Assembly: GCA_023374025.1 (NCBI GenBank)
Contig: SIJG01000164.1
Coordinates: forward strand, 124,001-188,000
From: Heterodera schachtii
Lineage: Eukaryota > Nematoda > Chromadorea > Rhabditida > Heteroderidae
Direction of reading: 5' to 3'
DNA: 64,000 bases
Part shown: positions 13,561 to 27,400 of the stretch, one piece after another
Numbering within the stretch: the first letter of the stretch is position 1
Layout of the letters: every line of letters begins with the position of its first letter
Translations under genes and position numbers: made by a program
The notes under the pieces: generated by a model
What the model was told of the DNA's origin: nothing
What the model saw: only the letters and a program-made list of their open reading frames with translations
Databases searched by the model: none

Positions 13561-15435
13561 ATTTTTATTTAATTGATTTTTTACTTAATTTTATAATTTC
13601 TTATTAAGCAAATATGAATTCATAATTTATTTCTTGTCTTTTTTCTGTCTATTTCTTGGTTCTTTTACATCGGGCGGTCTTGAAGCGCATTTTAGTTTTT
13701 ATAGTCTGCTTTTTTTAATTTAATTTGAACTAATTTAACCGATCGTTTTAAACTCTATGTTCGCATGGTACTGAAGAATAATTGCTAGTATTGGAATCGT
13801 TATACCAAATATAAATTTAATTAAAGGTTGTTGCTTTCTTTATAATAGGTTAATTTGTTATAACCATTGAGTTGCTCAATGGCTCCTTTCACTGCTCCGA
13901 AAGCTTCTGTTTTAAATGTTTTTACTCCAATTTTTGTAATTATTCTTCAATCCAAAAGTATTAAATTTAATTAGAAAATATTTCGAATACTGGCATCCTT
14001 GTTTCTTATATATTCAAAGCTAATGATTAGTTAGTTTAGTTACTCGTGGAAATACATATGTTTGATATTTATTATTTTTGAGATTTATCAATTAATTAGT
14101 GCGAATTAAATTTAATTAGCGTCATATCCATTAAATATCTCGTTCCTCTGTCTTCTTTTCGTTAAATATTTGGGGCAATCATTTGAAAAAAATTATTTAT
14201 TTTTTTATTTGATTCATTTTTAATACCATTTTATTAATATATTTTTATGTTGTGTAGTTTTTTAGTGTATAAGTTATGTATAAATCTTAGTTGTTTTTTT
14301 TGCATCTTAGTTCTTATATCATTTTTTGTTAACATATTTTAGTGCAATTAAAATTGAAATGATCAAACATGAATAATAATTATTTCTTGTATTCTTCTTT
14401 CATTACAGACTCGTTTTGCGGCTGGCAGTCTTGAAGTGCATTTTTGTATTTTTAACTTAACTTTTTCATATCAGAAATTTTTATTTTTCAAAAACTTTTT
14501 TTGGGTAATTTTATTAAATTTTTATTAAATTTCTAGCAAATCTACAGCGTGCCAGAGGAATATATTTTTTCTGAATCTTTTTCCTCATAAATAAACTTTT
14601 ATTCATTTGATTAAAATATTATATTAATATTTACATTTTTATAGTAAAAATTCAGCCTCCATCCACTTAAGGATTAATGTTTGGATTTATTATTATTATA
14701 TTTTTGGTTAAAGCGTTGTCGAGACATCCACTCCTCTCGCCAGTCGCCCTGAGCTTTGATAATTGGGTTTGTTTCTCTATACTCTTGCTAAAAAGACAAT
14801 TTACTATGCGTAGAATAGAATTTTATAAGTATTATCCTTCAACTTATCTATAATCATTCTGGCATAATTAATAAATATACAATATGTTATGCAGCATTTT
14901 TATTTAAATGATTTTTTTTACTTGGTTTATCGCATATCTTTCGGGTGATCTTCACTTTGAGTCATATTAAATGACTTTACATTATTTTCTAAATAATTAG
15001 GAATATTTTTAATTTCTAATATTCTCAGAGAGAAGAAACCAAACATTTGTTATCTTTTGGTATTGGAGCGTAGGAATTTAAAATTAATACAAACTTTGCG
15101 CTTTTAATTTATTCATTTTTTCAAATTCAATTTCATACAATAATTTTGTTTTTATTAATATTTCTGCAGTGTCCTAAAAATTTCTATTTCAAATGTTGAA
15201 TAAATAATTTATTTTGTTAAATAGCAAATTGCTTGTGCGTTATCTCAAATAAAATTATTAGATTTATTAATGCCTTATTTGTCTTATTTACTATTGACTA
15301 GATATTTTATTTTATTTTAATTTGAATTTATTATAATGAATTTCCAATTAATTTCATTGAATATTTTGTTCTGTTTTAGTAATTTAACGTGTATATTAAT
15401 AGTTTCAATGAAATTAATTTTTTATAATTAAAAAA

Positions 15436-15730
15436 TTCTCTTTATTTTTATTCAACAATGAGAAATTCGTTTGAGAATAAAAATAAAATAAGGAAATTTA
15501 AATCTAAGTTATTTTAACTTTCTTCTCTCGTCGTAGACCGCATAATCGATTAAAAGGTTCTTTCTTTAGATTTCAATTTCATTTAATATAATTTTTATTT
15601 AAACCAAAAACTAATAAATTTTATGACGAGTTATTGCAGTTTTAGTTTTTGCGTATAATATGAAGAAAATGTTTATTTTTTTTAATTTGAATGACATTTA
15701 TTTGTTTTATTTTTTTTTTGCTAGAGTTAA
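15436..15730. repeat. Four-copy repeat with a GTCGTAGACCG island
   Basis: About 290 bp is shared with 20,843-21,140, 24,033-24,320 and 29,129-29,420. All copies contain TTTTTATTCAACAAT(G/A)AGAAA, then AAGGAAATTT, then the island CTTCTCTCGTCGTAGACCG, followed by TTTAGATTTCAATTT and TTTATGACGA. This copy has CATAATCG after the island where the other three have TGCGTATTC. Confidence 0.75.
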
Positions 15731-16258
15731 ATATACATTCATTAAAGTTATTTCTGGTTTAGTAAAATAACTTAAAATCTTAATATATAAATTGTAAAAA
15801 GTAATGGAAAAGTCTTACGGCATTGATTGCTTTAATTTAATTTATGATTCATGTGTGACGGAGTCATTTCTCGCTAATTTTGATCGAATTGTTTAGTAAA
15901 CTTTTGCTCATTTTTTATTAATAATAATATTGTAACGAATTTATTCCTTAATATTGCTTAATATATTTTTTTTAATTTTATATAATTTATTACTATCTAT
16001 TTTACATGTTTATTAAAATTTCTATTAGAAATCTTTCATATACCTTGAAATCTAGCATTTCTTTTATGATTCCGGCTGGTGAATAGGTAGACTGGTGATT
16101 AATGCAAAACTTTATTTAATAAATCGAAATTAGAAATTTTTATTTCCTTTAAACTTTTTAATACTCTTTGACAAGAAAAACAGCATATTTTTTGTATGAT
16201 TTTCTTTCACTTGTTTATTATTAATATTTAGCGCTCTGTTCTTGTTATTAGTTTTTTA

Positions 16259-17209
16259 TAGAGCTGAGCGGGACCGGGATCGGGGCGGGAAATCCCGGTT
16301 TTTTCAGGTCCCGGTCCCGGTTTTTGAAAAAAAGAAATCCCGGTCCCGGTTTTGCCAGTCCCGGTCCCGGCGGGACTAAATAAGCACTGGTAATAATGGG
16401 ATCTGGGTGAGAAAAGAGAAGAAAATTGGTGGAGAAGAAAAAATTTTTGAGAAAAAAAATAAATTATTTATTTTCTTTTAAAGCATATTTTCATATGCAT
16501 AAGTGGATAAGTGGCTAAACCTTTTGACTTTCATTATTTGTCCCTTGGGTTCAATTCCCCGATGGAACAGATAATTTTTTCTATTTTCTTTACCAATATC
16601 AATTGAAATTTAATTAATAAAAAATATTTCTACATAAAAATTATATTTTTACCTTTTTTAAACAGCCTAAAACCACAAATTAACCTAATATTTGGTCATT
16701 TTTTGGCAAATTCTGTTATCAAATCTCACTCAAAATTTTTCCGGCGGCGCCTATCGGCACCGACGGACCCCGCCCCCTCCCAATGTTCCAAAAGTTTTTT
16801 GAAAAAACATTGCCACAAAAACAGCGACTTAAAAATTTTAAGAGATTGTTAATTTGTTAGAAAAATCTAGAATTTTGGGACTCAGAAAATTCCAAGAATT
16901 CCCCCCCCCCCTGAAATGAAAATTTTAAAAATTTTCCAATGAATAATGGAAAAATTCTTCGAAATTAAAAAATTTTATGGGTACCTTTTTGAATTTAGGA
17001 AATTTTTGTAACAAAATTCACCAAAAATTTTTAAAATTTTTCAAAAAAAATTTTCTCTTGGGAAAAGTCCCGGTTGGTCCCGGTCCCGGGTTTTTTCGCG
17101 GTCCCGGTCCCGGTCGAAAAACTTGGTCCCGGTCCCGGTCCCGACTTTTCTGGTCCCGGCAAATCCCGGTCCCGATTTTTGTCAAAAATCCCGGTCCCGC
17201 TCAGCTCTA
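16259..17209. mobile_element. hAT-like non-autonomous element, 951 bp
   Basis: The ends are TAGAGCTGAGCGGGACCGGG and its exact reverse complement. Perfect 8-bp target duplications GTTTTTTA lie at 16,251-16,258 and 17,210-17,217. Removing the element plus one duplication restores the TAGTTTTTTACAGCGCTCAT repeat seen intact at 13.1 kb, which independently confirms the boundaries. Both ends are arrays of GGTCCCGGTCCCGG words. The interior holds a tRNA-like segment, a GGCGGCGCCTATCGGCACCG island (about 16,742) and a C-rich run, and no transposase. The perfect ends suggest fairly recent mobility. Confidence 0.9.
16497..16570 (+). pseudogene. tRNA-like segment (pseudogene or SINE head)
   Basis: TGGATAAGTGG at 16,504-16,514 resembles an RNA polymerase III A box. 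GGTTCAATTCC at 16,548-16,558 is a good B box. The spacing of about 34 bp is tRNA-like, but the arms pair poorly, so a functional tRNA is unlikely. It lies inside the 951-bp hAT-like element and would have been carried with it. Confidence 0.35.
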
Positions 17210-17569
17210 GTTTTTTACAGCGCTCATCTTCATGCTACTCGCCAGTTCCTTTTTTGCTTTCGAACTGAGTTTTTTGTTGACACTTTCGAAGTTCATTTCT
17301 TCCGATTTAAACATTCGGTCATAATAAAAAAAAAAAAAAGTTTTTTTTTTTTTGAATTATATCATGGCAACATTTTTATTTAACTGATTTTTTACTTAAT
17401 TTTATAATTTCTTATTATTTCCAGTAGAATTTTCTATTAAAAAAATTTAAAATTTTAACGGGACGATTTATAATTTATTACGGCTCATAGATTTTTATAT
17501 TTATTATTGCTTACGGTTGCTCATAGTTTAGTTCATTTTCACACTTATAAATAATTTAGATTATTATTT

Positions 17570-20500
17570 TCATTCATTAATATTAAAATTTCTTTTTGTG
17601 CATCTGTTCGATTTTGATTATAATCTCCTTTGCTTATCTCAAGAAATAAACAATTTACTATGCGTAGAAGAGAATTTTAAAAGTATTTTTACCTTCTTTC
17701 ATTAAAATATATTGATTCAGTTCTAGCATGCAGGAGAGCTTTTAATTTTTCATTCATCTAATTGCACCGAGGATATCGCCACTTGCAATTGTTCTATGCA
17801 ATTTGCCAAAATGAAAATTGGTAAAAACTTTTAATTCATTTTATTTTAGGTAATTGCCTTATTATCCTGTAGAATACAAACAATTCCAATAAAATTTGAT
17901 GAAATTGTTATCCTTCAACTTATCTATAAGCATTCGGGCATAATTAATAGATTTTACAATATGTTATGCAGCATTTTATTAAAATGAATATTTTTTACGA
18001 ATTTTTTTATTATTTCCAGCGTCAGTTTTTATCAGATAAATATAAAAATATATAATTAATTGAACGATATGCAATTGCTAAGAATCATAGGCATTTTTAT
18101 TTATTATTTTTTATTTTTGTACATATATGCTATTAATTTTTTAGAATTTCTTTTGTAATTTAATTATTTAAATAAAATGCTTTTGTTCATATTCATTCAA
18201 ATATTTTGATTCATTCTCGTCGTCGAGGTCTTTATTTTCTCCAAAAAAAACTGTTCTGTTGATCTTCTTGTAATATTTGCGGTTATGATTTTATTTCATG
18301 ACGAATTAATAATTTTTATCTTTTTTCATTATATAAATACATATAAAAAATTTTCTGCTAGTAATATTTTATTTTTTTATTTTGTAATTTTTAATTTTAT
18401 TTAACATTGAAAGTAATTTTATTCAAAGTATAATTACTTTACTTCAACATAAAAATAATTTCTTGAATCATTTTTTATTTGAAAATAGATTTTTATGATT
18501 ATGATTCATCTATTTATTTTTATTACATGAGAACGAGCACATATTATTTTGTGTATTTTAAGTTATGTACATTTTTGTACTTATTTTGCTTTTAATTTAG
18601 TCTAATTCGAAATGATTGTTTCTTTTAATTGCTAACAAATAGGTTTTGTTCTAATTTTTCATTTAATTTTTCCAGTTTTAACATTTGTTCGGCTTTTTGG
18701 CATAGGAAGGTAACTGTTTTCTCAATTTTTAGAACTTATGACATTTCTTTGACAACAAGCAATTTATTTTTCAGCTTTCTTTTCTTGTAATAAGGCTATT
18801 CACAATGTTATACTCAAAAATATACACCATATAAAAGTCACATAATATGTTATATCGTGCATTTTGATAGATTTTGTTGCATAAAAGTCAATTTTGAAAA
18901 ATTTAAGTTTCTGTTTATTTTGTTTGAATTTGGGTCCGGGGTTCGAAATTAGGTGAAATGGATGTTAGATACCTATTTTTGGGAGTTATTAAAATTTATG
19001 ATCGGCACTATCACCCAGAAATGTTCTGATTTGGAGGGTCAAAATCTTTTAAAATAAAAATGTCCTTATTTGTCAGTAATATGCTGGTTTTTCACTAATG
19101 ACTAATTTTTTTCTGATTTCTTAAAATTATTTTAATTTTTGAAATTTATGGCATAAAGTTATTATTTATATCGGTTAACTTTTTACTCAAAATTAATCCG
19201 TCTCCCTCATATAAAAATATATATTTAACTGAACGATATGCAAATGCTAAGAATCATAGGCATTTTTATTTATTATTTTTTATTTTTGTACATATATGCT
19301 ATTAATTTTTTAGAATGCTTTAATCAAAATTCATGCTATGACACCCATACCATAATTTTTGTATCCGGTCTACTTTTTTATTTTTAAAGATTATTTGAAC
19401 AAATTAATATTTTATTTGTAAAGAATTGCTTACAAATCAGACAACCATCCGGTACTCTTTTTCATTTTTAAAGATTATTTTAACAAAATTTAAATAAAAT
19501 AACTTTTTCATATAAAAACATGAAAAAAATTTTTAGTTTATAATTGAATTTTCTGGTTTGTGGCAAGTTCAACAGTCATCTGACTTATTTTACAACAATT
19601 ATTATTAGAAATAATTATTTGATTTTTGTGGTATATTCGACAATTAATTTCTGCATTATTTTTATCTTAGCAAAAAAAATATATTTAAACCGTAAAAAAA
19701 ATTATTTTTATGAATTTAGCTTTTAACGTTTAATCTACTTGAAAAATTAGCTTCGATATTCTTTTTTAGTGAAAATGTTCAAAAATAAATTTCGCAAAAA
19801 AAGATTTTTTGTCATATGATTTAATGCTTTGTCACTCCAGTAATTAAATAATTATTTTCTTTTTTTCTTTTAATCTTGATGTCTTGACTCGACCACAAGC
19901 TGTCCACATTTTTAAATTTATTTTATTTTATTTTTATATTTTTGATGTAATATTGTATATTTCTCTTTATTTATTTGTAATTTTTTTCTTTTCCATTTTA
20001 ATCTTGGCATCGTTGTGAAGTCAGAAGTCTCATTTTATTATGTGTTACTTAGATGTTAATAATTTTTTTATCCTTTTAATCTTCACATCTTCATTCACTT
20101 GGTCTTAAAATATAATTAATTTTCCTCATCTCTATTTTATTTTAAATATTTTCTTATTTTTTAATTTTATTTTTTTTGTATTTTGTTTAGTATTTTTCTC
20201 ATTATCTTTTAATAATTATTTTCTGTTTTTCCTTTTAATCTTGAGGTCGTCGCGAAGCTCGGGTCTCTCCCACGTATGGTTCAAAATTTGTTATAATATA
20301 AATTTGTAAAAATTTATTTTTCATAATATTTCCGCATTTTAATTCCTGTAAATTAATTTATTTACAAATTATTATTTTAGGTATTTAAAAAAATAAACTA
20401 TTGTGTAGTTTAGTACTCATGGCAATAAATATTTTGTTATTTATTATTTGTGACCTTCTTTAATAGATTAATGCGTAATTGCACTTGGCATCATTTTTAT

Positions 20501-23105
20501 TAATTATATTCAGAATTTTGTTAATATCTCGCTCCTCTGGGTTCTATTCATTTGGTATTAGATTAATCATTTCAACAAAATTATTTACTTTCTTTATTTC
20601 ATTTATTTTAATAACATTTTATTAATCAATTTTTGTATTAGTATATTTTATTTAAATAATTCCAAACTTGCTGAACAAATTGGACATTTGCGGCCCGACA
20701 TTTGCTGCAACTTGAATTGTTAGAGAAACCCATATTTTAAAAGTGATCTCTTAGGATTCCGTACTAAAATAGTGTAAGCTGCTCTGGGCCTTGAGCAAGC
20801 CATTAGAAAATAAAATGATTATATGTGATTTTTCATTATGATTTCTTTTTATTTTTATTCAACAATGAGAAATTCATTTGAGAATAATAATAGAAATAAG
20901 GAAATTTTAAATCTAATTTATTTTAAGTTTCTTCTCTCGTCGTAGACCGTGCGTATTCAGAAGATCATTTTTTAGATTTCAATTTCATTTGATGTAATTT
21001 TTATTTAAATTAAAAAATAATAATATTTTATGACGAATATTGCATTTTTAGTTTTTGCAAATAATAAGAAGAAAATTTTTATTTTTATTTTCAATTTGAA
21101 TGAAATTTTTTGTTTTATTTTTTATTTGCTAGGGTGAAAATATCCTTTCATTAAATGTGTTCTGGTCTAGTAAAAAATTTGTAATTATATAATTATCTAA
21201 AAATAGTAAAAACTATTACAACTGATTGTTTTAATTTAATTTATGATTTAAGTGTGATATGGTATTTTCTCGCTATCACAATCTATATTTTTCTCATTTC
21301 TATTGTATAAATTCGCTCATTTTTTCTTCATAATAATATTTTAACTAATTTAGTTTACATGTTTATTAGTATTATATGAAAGTTGGATGGTTCATTTGCT
21401 CAATACATTTTAATTTCTGTTTTGAAATTAATGTTAATCTTTTTTAAGAAATCAAAAGTAGAATTTCTTATTTCCTATTAACTTTTTAATACTCTATGAC
21501 AAGAAAAAAAGCATATATTATTTTGTGTATTATTTTATTTCAATTATTTATTATAAATATTTAATTATTTATTATAAATATTTAACGTTCGGTTTTTGTA
21601 CTAGTTTTTTATAGCGCTCATTTCAAGCCCATTGCTATTTTGGTTTCGTAATTTTGCTTGATATGAAATAAACTTAATCTATAATCAATAGGGCATAACA
21701 AATAATATAGTTTAAACATATTATGGTCTTTTTTATTTACTATTTTTTCGTTTATTTTACAATTGTCTTATCATTTCCAATAAAAACAATTTAACATTTT
21801 TTGACCGAAAAGATTTGCAGTTTTATGGTTCACATATTTTTTTTATTATTTAATCTAGTTTTTATCATTAAAAATTTATTATATTTTAATTTGAATTTTT
21901 TATGAAATAGTGAATTTTTCTTTTTGCCTTCGTTACTTTTAATTCAATGTTTTTTAGCATATATAATTGTGTCATTCGCCATACTCTCGCTAACATGACT
22001 AGTTAAACTCTCCGTGCTATTTTAGAAGTTTTTTTATCTTCTTTTATTAAAATATTTTGATTCAATTCACGTGTGTCGGGTTAGTTTTCTTCATTTTCAG
22101 TTTTCATTGTTTTTTATTTATTATACTGCTATTCATCACATATTTTGTGGTTTAATTCTAAAAATATTTTAAAACGGATCTAAATATGTTATTTAATTTT
22201 TAAATAAATGTGTTTTTTAAATAAATATGAATAAAAAATATATTTCATTATAGTATTCTCAAAACTGAATGAGTTTTTTAATTATTTTTTAGTTTTTTGA
22301 AACTGCACCGAGGATAATCACCCTTGCTCAAATGCATAATAATATAATTATTTTAACACATAAGTGCCTGTAAAATTAACTGAAATTTAGGCGGTGATTT
22401 ATTTTATTTTATTTATAATTTTTCAAAATAACTTTTTGCATTAAAAATATTTCGCGTTAATATTTATATTCATAATGTTAATGTTGTAGGTTTTAATTGA
22501 AATAAGTCTTTTTTATCAACCTTTTATTCATATTCATTATTTTATTTTAATCCTGCCTTCTTGAGTCGAAAGCGAGTTCCTCAATACCTTTCATGGATCC
22601 TTTTATGTAATATTTTGCGGTTTAATTCATAAATATTTTATTTTATGACGAATTAAGAAAATTTATTATTTTATTCCCATTTTAAAATTTTTCGCACCTT
22701 GCATTAACGCATACCAAGGAAATTTAATAATTTAATTAATTAGCTAATAAGGAAATTTGAATATCTTATTTATAGGAACTATTCATAGCTGAATACATAA
22801 TATCATGTTGATTATTGTCAAAAAATTTTGATATTTCAATAATTTATTTTTATTTTAGTATAAAACATAGGCGTTTTGGAATAGTTTATTAAATAATTTT
22901 TCTTGGCATGTTGTCGCTGGATTTTGGTTGCCTCACTCATGCTTCCGTCTATTAAATCGAGATAATTTATTAATATAATTCGTCTTTTATGTATAAATTG
23001 ATTTGTTTTTACTAATTTAATTTAATTATGTTTTTGTACCATGAGTACAAAGGATTTACATTTTTGTACCATTGTGATAATTTTGTTTATTTAATCAATG
23101 TGCAC
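17570..23105. repeat. Large imperfect tandem duplication, unit 1
   Basis: Blocks of this unit recur in unit 2 (24,490-31,393). 17,570-18,090 matches 24,490-25,150. 18,110-18,270 matches about 25,735-25,885. 18,418-18,612 matches 25,889-26,085. 18,706-19,290 matches 25,152-25,720. 19,550-19,847 matches 26,542-26,835. 20,238-20,350 matches 26,868-26,983. 20,347-20,665 matches 28,016-28,335. 20,843-22,909 matches 29,129-31,194. The order is conserved except that the 18,706-19,290 block lies earlier in unit 2. I see no gene in it. Confidence 0.8.
20843..22909. repeat. 2.07-kb core of the duplication, copy 1
   Basis: This segment and 29,129-31,194 are nearly identical in length (2,067 and 2,066 bp), with only scattered substitutions and one-base indels. 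Similarity drops sharply after the shared TTTTTCTTGGCAT at the right end, then partly resumes for about 150 bp. It is far better preserved than the other duplicated blocks, pointing to a later duplication or gene conversion. No coding frame is conserved in it. Confidence 0.85.
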
Positions 23106-23365
23106 AAATGTACGACCCTTATATGAATTTCCGCGTCATGGGCTTATATCCTTGGTACCGCCACCAGGTCGAGCCATCTCCTGGTAGCTACGTAGCTACA
23201 GCACACAGTTTTGTATTTCAATCCAAATTATGGCTGTTTAAAATTTATTATTGCAAGTTTATTTATTTTTAATTCTCTATAATCTTTTATATTTATATTT
23301 TCAGGAGTTTAGCTTTGTCTATGTATTAACTAAGTTGTTTGAAAGTTGTTAGATTTTTATTATGA
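23101..23365. repeat. Repeat with a GC-rich, protein-like island, copy 2
   Basis: This is the partner of 12,411-12,665. It sits immediately after unit 1 of the tandem duplication and is not found at the equivalent place after unit 2 (31.4 kb). Confidence 0.6.
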
Positions 23366-24489
23366 ACAAAATGATATCCTGACAGCAATTGATTGATAAT
23401 GCTTATACTAAATATTTGTCTTAAATTAAATGACCGGACTTATTAATCAAATCAATTGATATAAATTTATAATGTAATGAATTTATTTGGTGATAATGTC
23501 AATCTTTTATTTTTTACTTGGTTTATCGCATATCTTTCGGGTGATATTCACTTTGAGTCATATAAAATGATTTTGCATTATTTTTAAATAATTATGAATA
23601 TGTTTAATTTCTAATATTTGTCAGAAAGAAGAAACCAAAAACTTGTTATCTTTTTGTATTTGAGCGTAGATTATATTACTACAAACTTTGTGCTTATAAT
23701 TTATTAATTTTTTTCATATTCAACTTTATACAATAATTTTCTTTTTTATTAATACTTCTGTAGTGTCCTAAAATTTCTATTTCAAATGTTGAATAAATAA
23801 TTTGTTTTATTAATTAGCAAATTGCTTGATCATTAATCATTATTTGGCTCGATATTTTATTTTATTTTTATTTGAATTTATTATAATAATTCCGATTTAG
23901 TTTTATTGAATATAATTGTTTTATTTTAACACCTAAATCATCAAGTTTAATTTTGTTCTGTTTTATTAATTTTAACGTGTATTTATTAATAGTTTCAAAA
24001 AGAAATTAATTTTTAAATAATTTTATAATTCTCTTTATTTTTATTCAACAATAAGAAATTCATTTGAGAATATTAATAAAATAAGGAAATTTAAATCTAA
24101 GTTATTTTAACTTTCTTCTCTCGTCGTAGACCGTGCGTATTCAGAAGATCATTTTTTAGATTTCAATTTATTTGATGTAATTTTTTATTTAAGCCAAAAA
24201 ATAATAAATTTTATGACGAATTATTGCATTTTTAGTTTTTGCATATATTATTAAGAAAATTTTTATGTTTTTTTCAATTTGAATGAAATTTATTTGTTTT
24301 ATTTTTTATTTGCTAGAGCCAAATATGCATTCATAAATTTTTACTTAATTTTATAATTCTTATTATTTTTAGCAGAATTTTCTATTAAAAAAATTAAATT
24401 TTACCGGAAGATTTATATTTATTACGATTCATAGATCTTTATATTTATTATTTCTTACGGTTGCTCATAGTTTAGTTTAATTTAGATTA

Positions 24490-27400
24490 TTATTTTCATT
24501 CATTAATATTAAAATTTCTTTTTGTGCATCTGTTCGATTTTGATTATAATCTCCTTTGCTTATCTCAAGAAATAATTTTGATTTTAATTTTCCTTTTTTT
24601 AAGAAAATGCTATGAAATTTATATTTTTTTATATTCTTTACATTTAATTTCAATGTTTTATCTTAGATAATTGGGTTTCGTTTCTCTATACTCTTGCTAA
24701 AAAAGACAATTTACTATGCGTAGAAGAGAATTTTAAAAGTATTTTTATCTTCTTTCATTAAAATATATTGATTCAGTTCTAGCATGCAGGAGAGCTTTTA
24801 ATTTTTCATTCATCTAATTGCACCGAGGATATCGCCACTTGCAATTGTTCTATGCAATTTGCCAAAATGAAAATTGGTAAAAACTTTTAATTCATTTTAT
24901 TTTAGGTAATTGCCTTATTATCCTGTAGAATACAAACAATTCCAATAAAATTTGATGAAATTGTTATCCTTCAACTTATCTATAAGCATTCGGGCATAAT
25001 TAATAGATTTTACAATATGTTATGCAGCATTTTATTAAAATGAATATTTTTTACTTGGTTTAGAATTTTTTTATTATTTCCAGCGTCAGTTTTTATCAGA
25101 TAAATATAAAAATATATAATTAATTGAACGATATGCAAATGCTATGAATCATAGGAAGGTAACTGTTTTCTCAATTTTTAGAACTTATGACATTTCTTTG
25201 ACAACAAGCAATTTATTTTTCAGCTTTCTTTTCTTGTAATAAGGCTATTCACAATGTTATACTCAAAAATATACACCATATAAAAGTCACATAATATGTT
25301 ATATCGTGCATTTTGATAGATTTTGTTGCATAAAAGTCAATTTTGAAAAATTTAAGTTTCTGTTTATTTTGTTTGAATTTGGGTCCGGGGTTCGAAATTA
25401 GGTGAAATGGATGTTAGATACCTATTTTTGGGAGTTATTAAAATTTATGATCGGCACTATCACCCAGAAATGTTCTGATTTGGAGGGTCAAAATCTTTTA
25501 AAATAAAAATGTCCTTATTTGTCAGTAATATGCTGGTTTTTCACTAATGACTAATTTTTTTCTGATTTCTTAAAATTATTTTAATTTTTGAAATTTATGG
25601 CATAAAGTTATTATTTATATCGGTTAACTTTTTACTCAAAATTAATCCGTCTCCCTCATATAAAAATATATATTTAACTGAACGATATGCAAATGCTAAG
25701 AATCATAGGCATTTTTATTTATTATTTTTTTATATGCTATTAATTTTTTAGAATTTCTTTTGTAATTTAATTATTTAAATAAAATGCTTTTGTTCATATT
25801 CATTCAAATATTTTGATTCATTCTCGTCGTCGAGGTCTTTATTTTCTCCAAAAAAAACTGTTCTGTTGATCTTCTTGCAATATTTGCGGATTCAAAGTAT
25901 AATTACTTTACTTCAACATAAAAATAATTTCTTGAATCAAGTTTTTATTTGAAAATAGATTTTTATGATTATTCTTCTATTTATTTTTATTACATGAGAA
26001 ATGAACACATATTATTTTGTGTGTTTTAAGTTATGTACATTTTTGTACTAATATTGCTTTTAATTTAGTCTAATTTGAATTGGTTGTTTTTTAATTGCTA
26101 AAAATTACGGATAATACAGATAAAAATTTATTACACATATTTACAGTCGATTCTGTGTTCAAAATGACCAAAAAGGCATGGCATAATTAGGTTGTTTTTT
26201 GCATTTTGCTAGTTATTTTGCGCGTCAAAAAATTTGATATTTCAAATAATTGTTTTTATTTTAGTAATAATAATTTTATTTACATTCTTGAACATAGTAC
26301 AATTAGTAAAACGGCGTTCGTTATATAGTAATATGTTGAACCAAATTTAATTTATATTTAATAATTTTAATGATTATTTCTTGCCTATTATAAGACTAAT
26401 AATACATATTTATCTATTTATAAATAATTTACTCCTCTAAAACACCTTTTATAACAATAATAATAAGTTGTTTTAAAACTTAAAAAACAAGAAATAATTT
26501 TGCTATGCATTTCACAAAGATTTAAAAACCCTTTTTTTCTGATTTTCGGCAAGTTCAACAGTCGTCTGACTTATTTTACAACAATTATTTTTAGAAAACT
26601 AATTATTTGATTTTTATGGTAAATTCGACAATTAATTTTTGCAATATTTTTATCTTAGCAAAAAATATATTTAAAGCGTAAAAAATTATTTTTATGGATT
26701 AGCTTTTAACGTTTTATCTACTTAAATTGAAAAATTAGCTTCGATATTCTTTTTTTGTGAAAAAGTTCAAAAATAAATTTCGCAAAAAAGATTTTTTGTC
26801 ATATGATTTAATGCTGTTGTCGCTCCAGTAATTAATCGCTAAGTACATTAATATATTATAATTATAAATCTTGAGGTCGTCGCGAAGCTCGGGTCTCTCC
26901 CACGTATGGTTCTAAATTTGTTATAATATAAATTTGTAAAAATTTATTTTTCATAATATTTCCGCATTTTAATTCCTGTAAATAACAAATATAATATTTT
27001 TAATAAATTTAAGAAATCCTTGAATTATCTTAAACTTAAATATTTTACAAACATTTCCCTTTATTTTAATTTTTAGATTTTAATTAGTTTTTATTACGAA
27101 GGTATAAAAGTATTATTTTTACATCTTTATTCAGCTTTTTGATTACGTAGTTTGTGAATTTATTATTAATTAGTTGAGTGACTAATTTATTTATTCTCAT
27201 TTACAGTTTACTCACTTAAAATAATTATTTATTTTTCAATCTATTAGATCTAATTAATTGTAGGGACGACCAAAGATAATTTTTCTTTTTTATGTATTGT
27301 AATATATATAATTTTGACTATTAGTTAGATTTATTTACATTAATATTTTTATTATTAGTGTGTTTTGTTTTTAAATTATATAATTCTTTTAATATTATAT

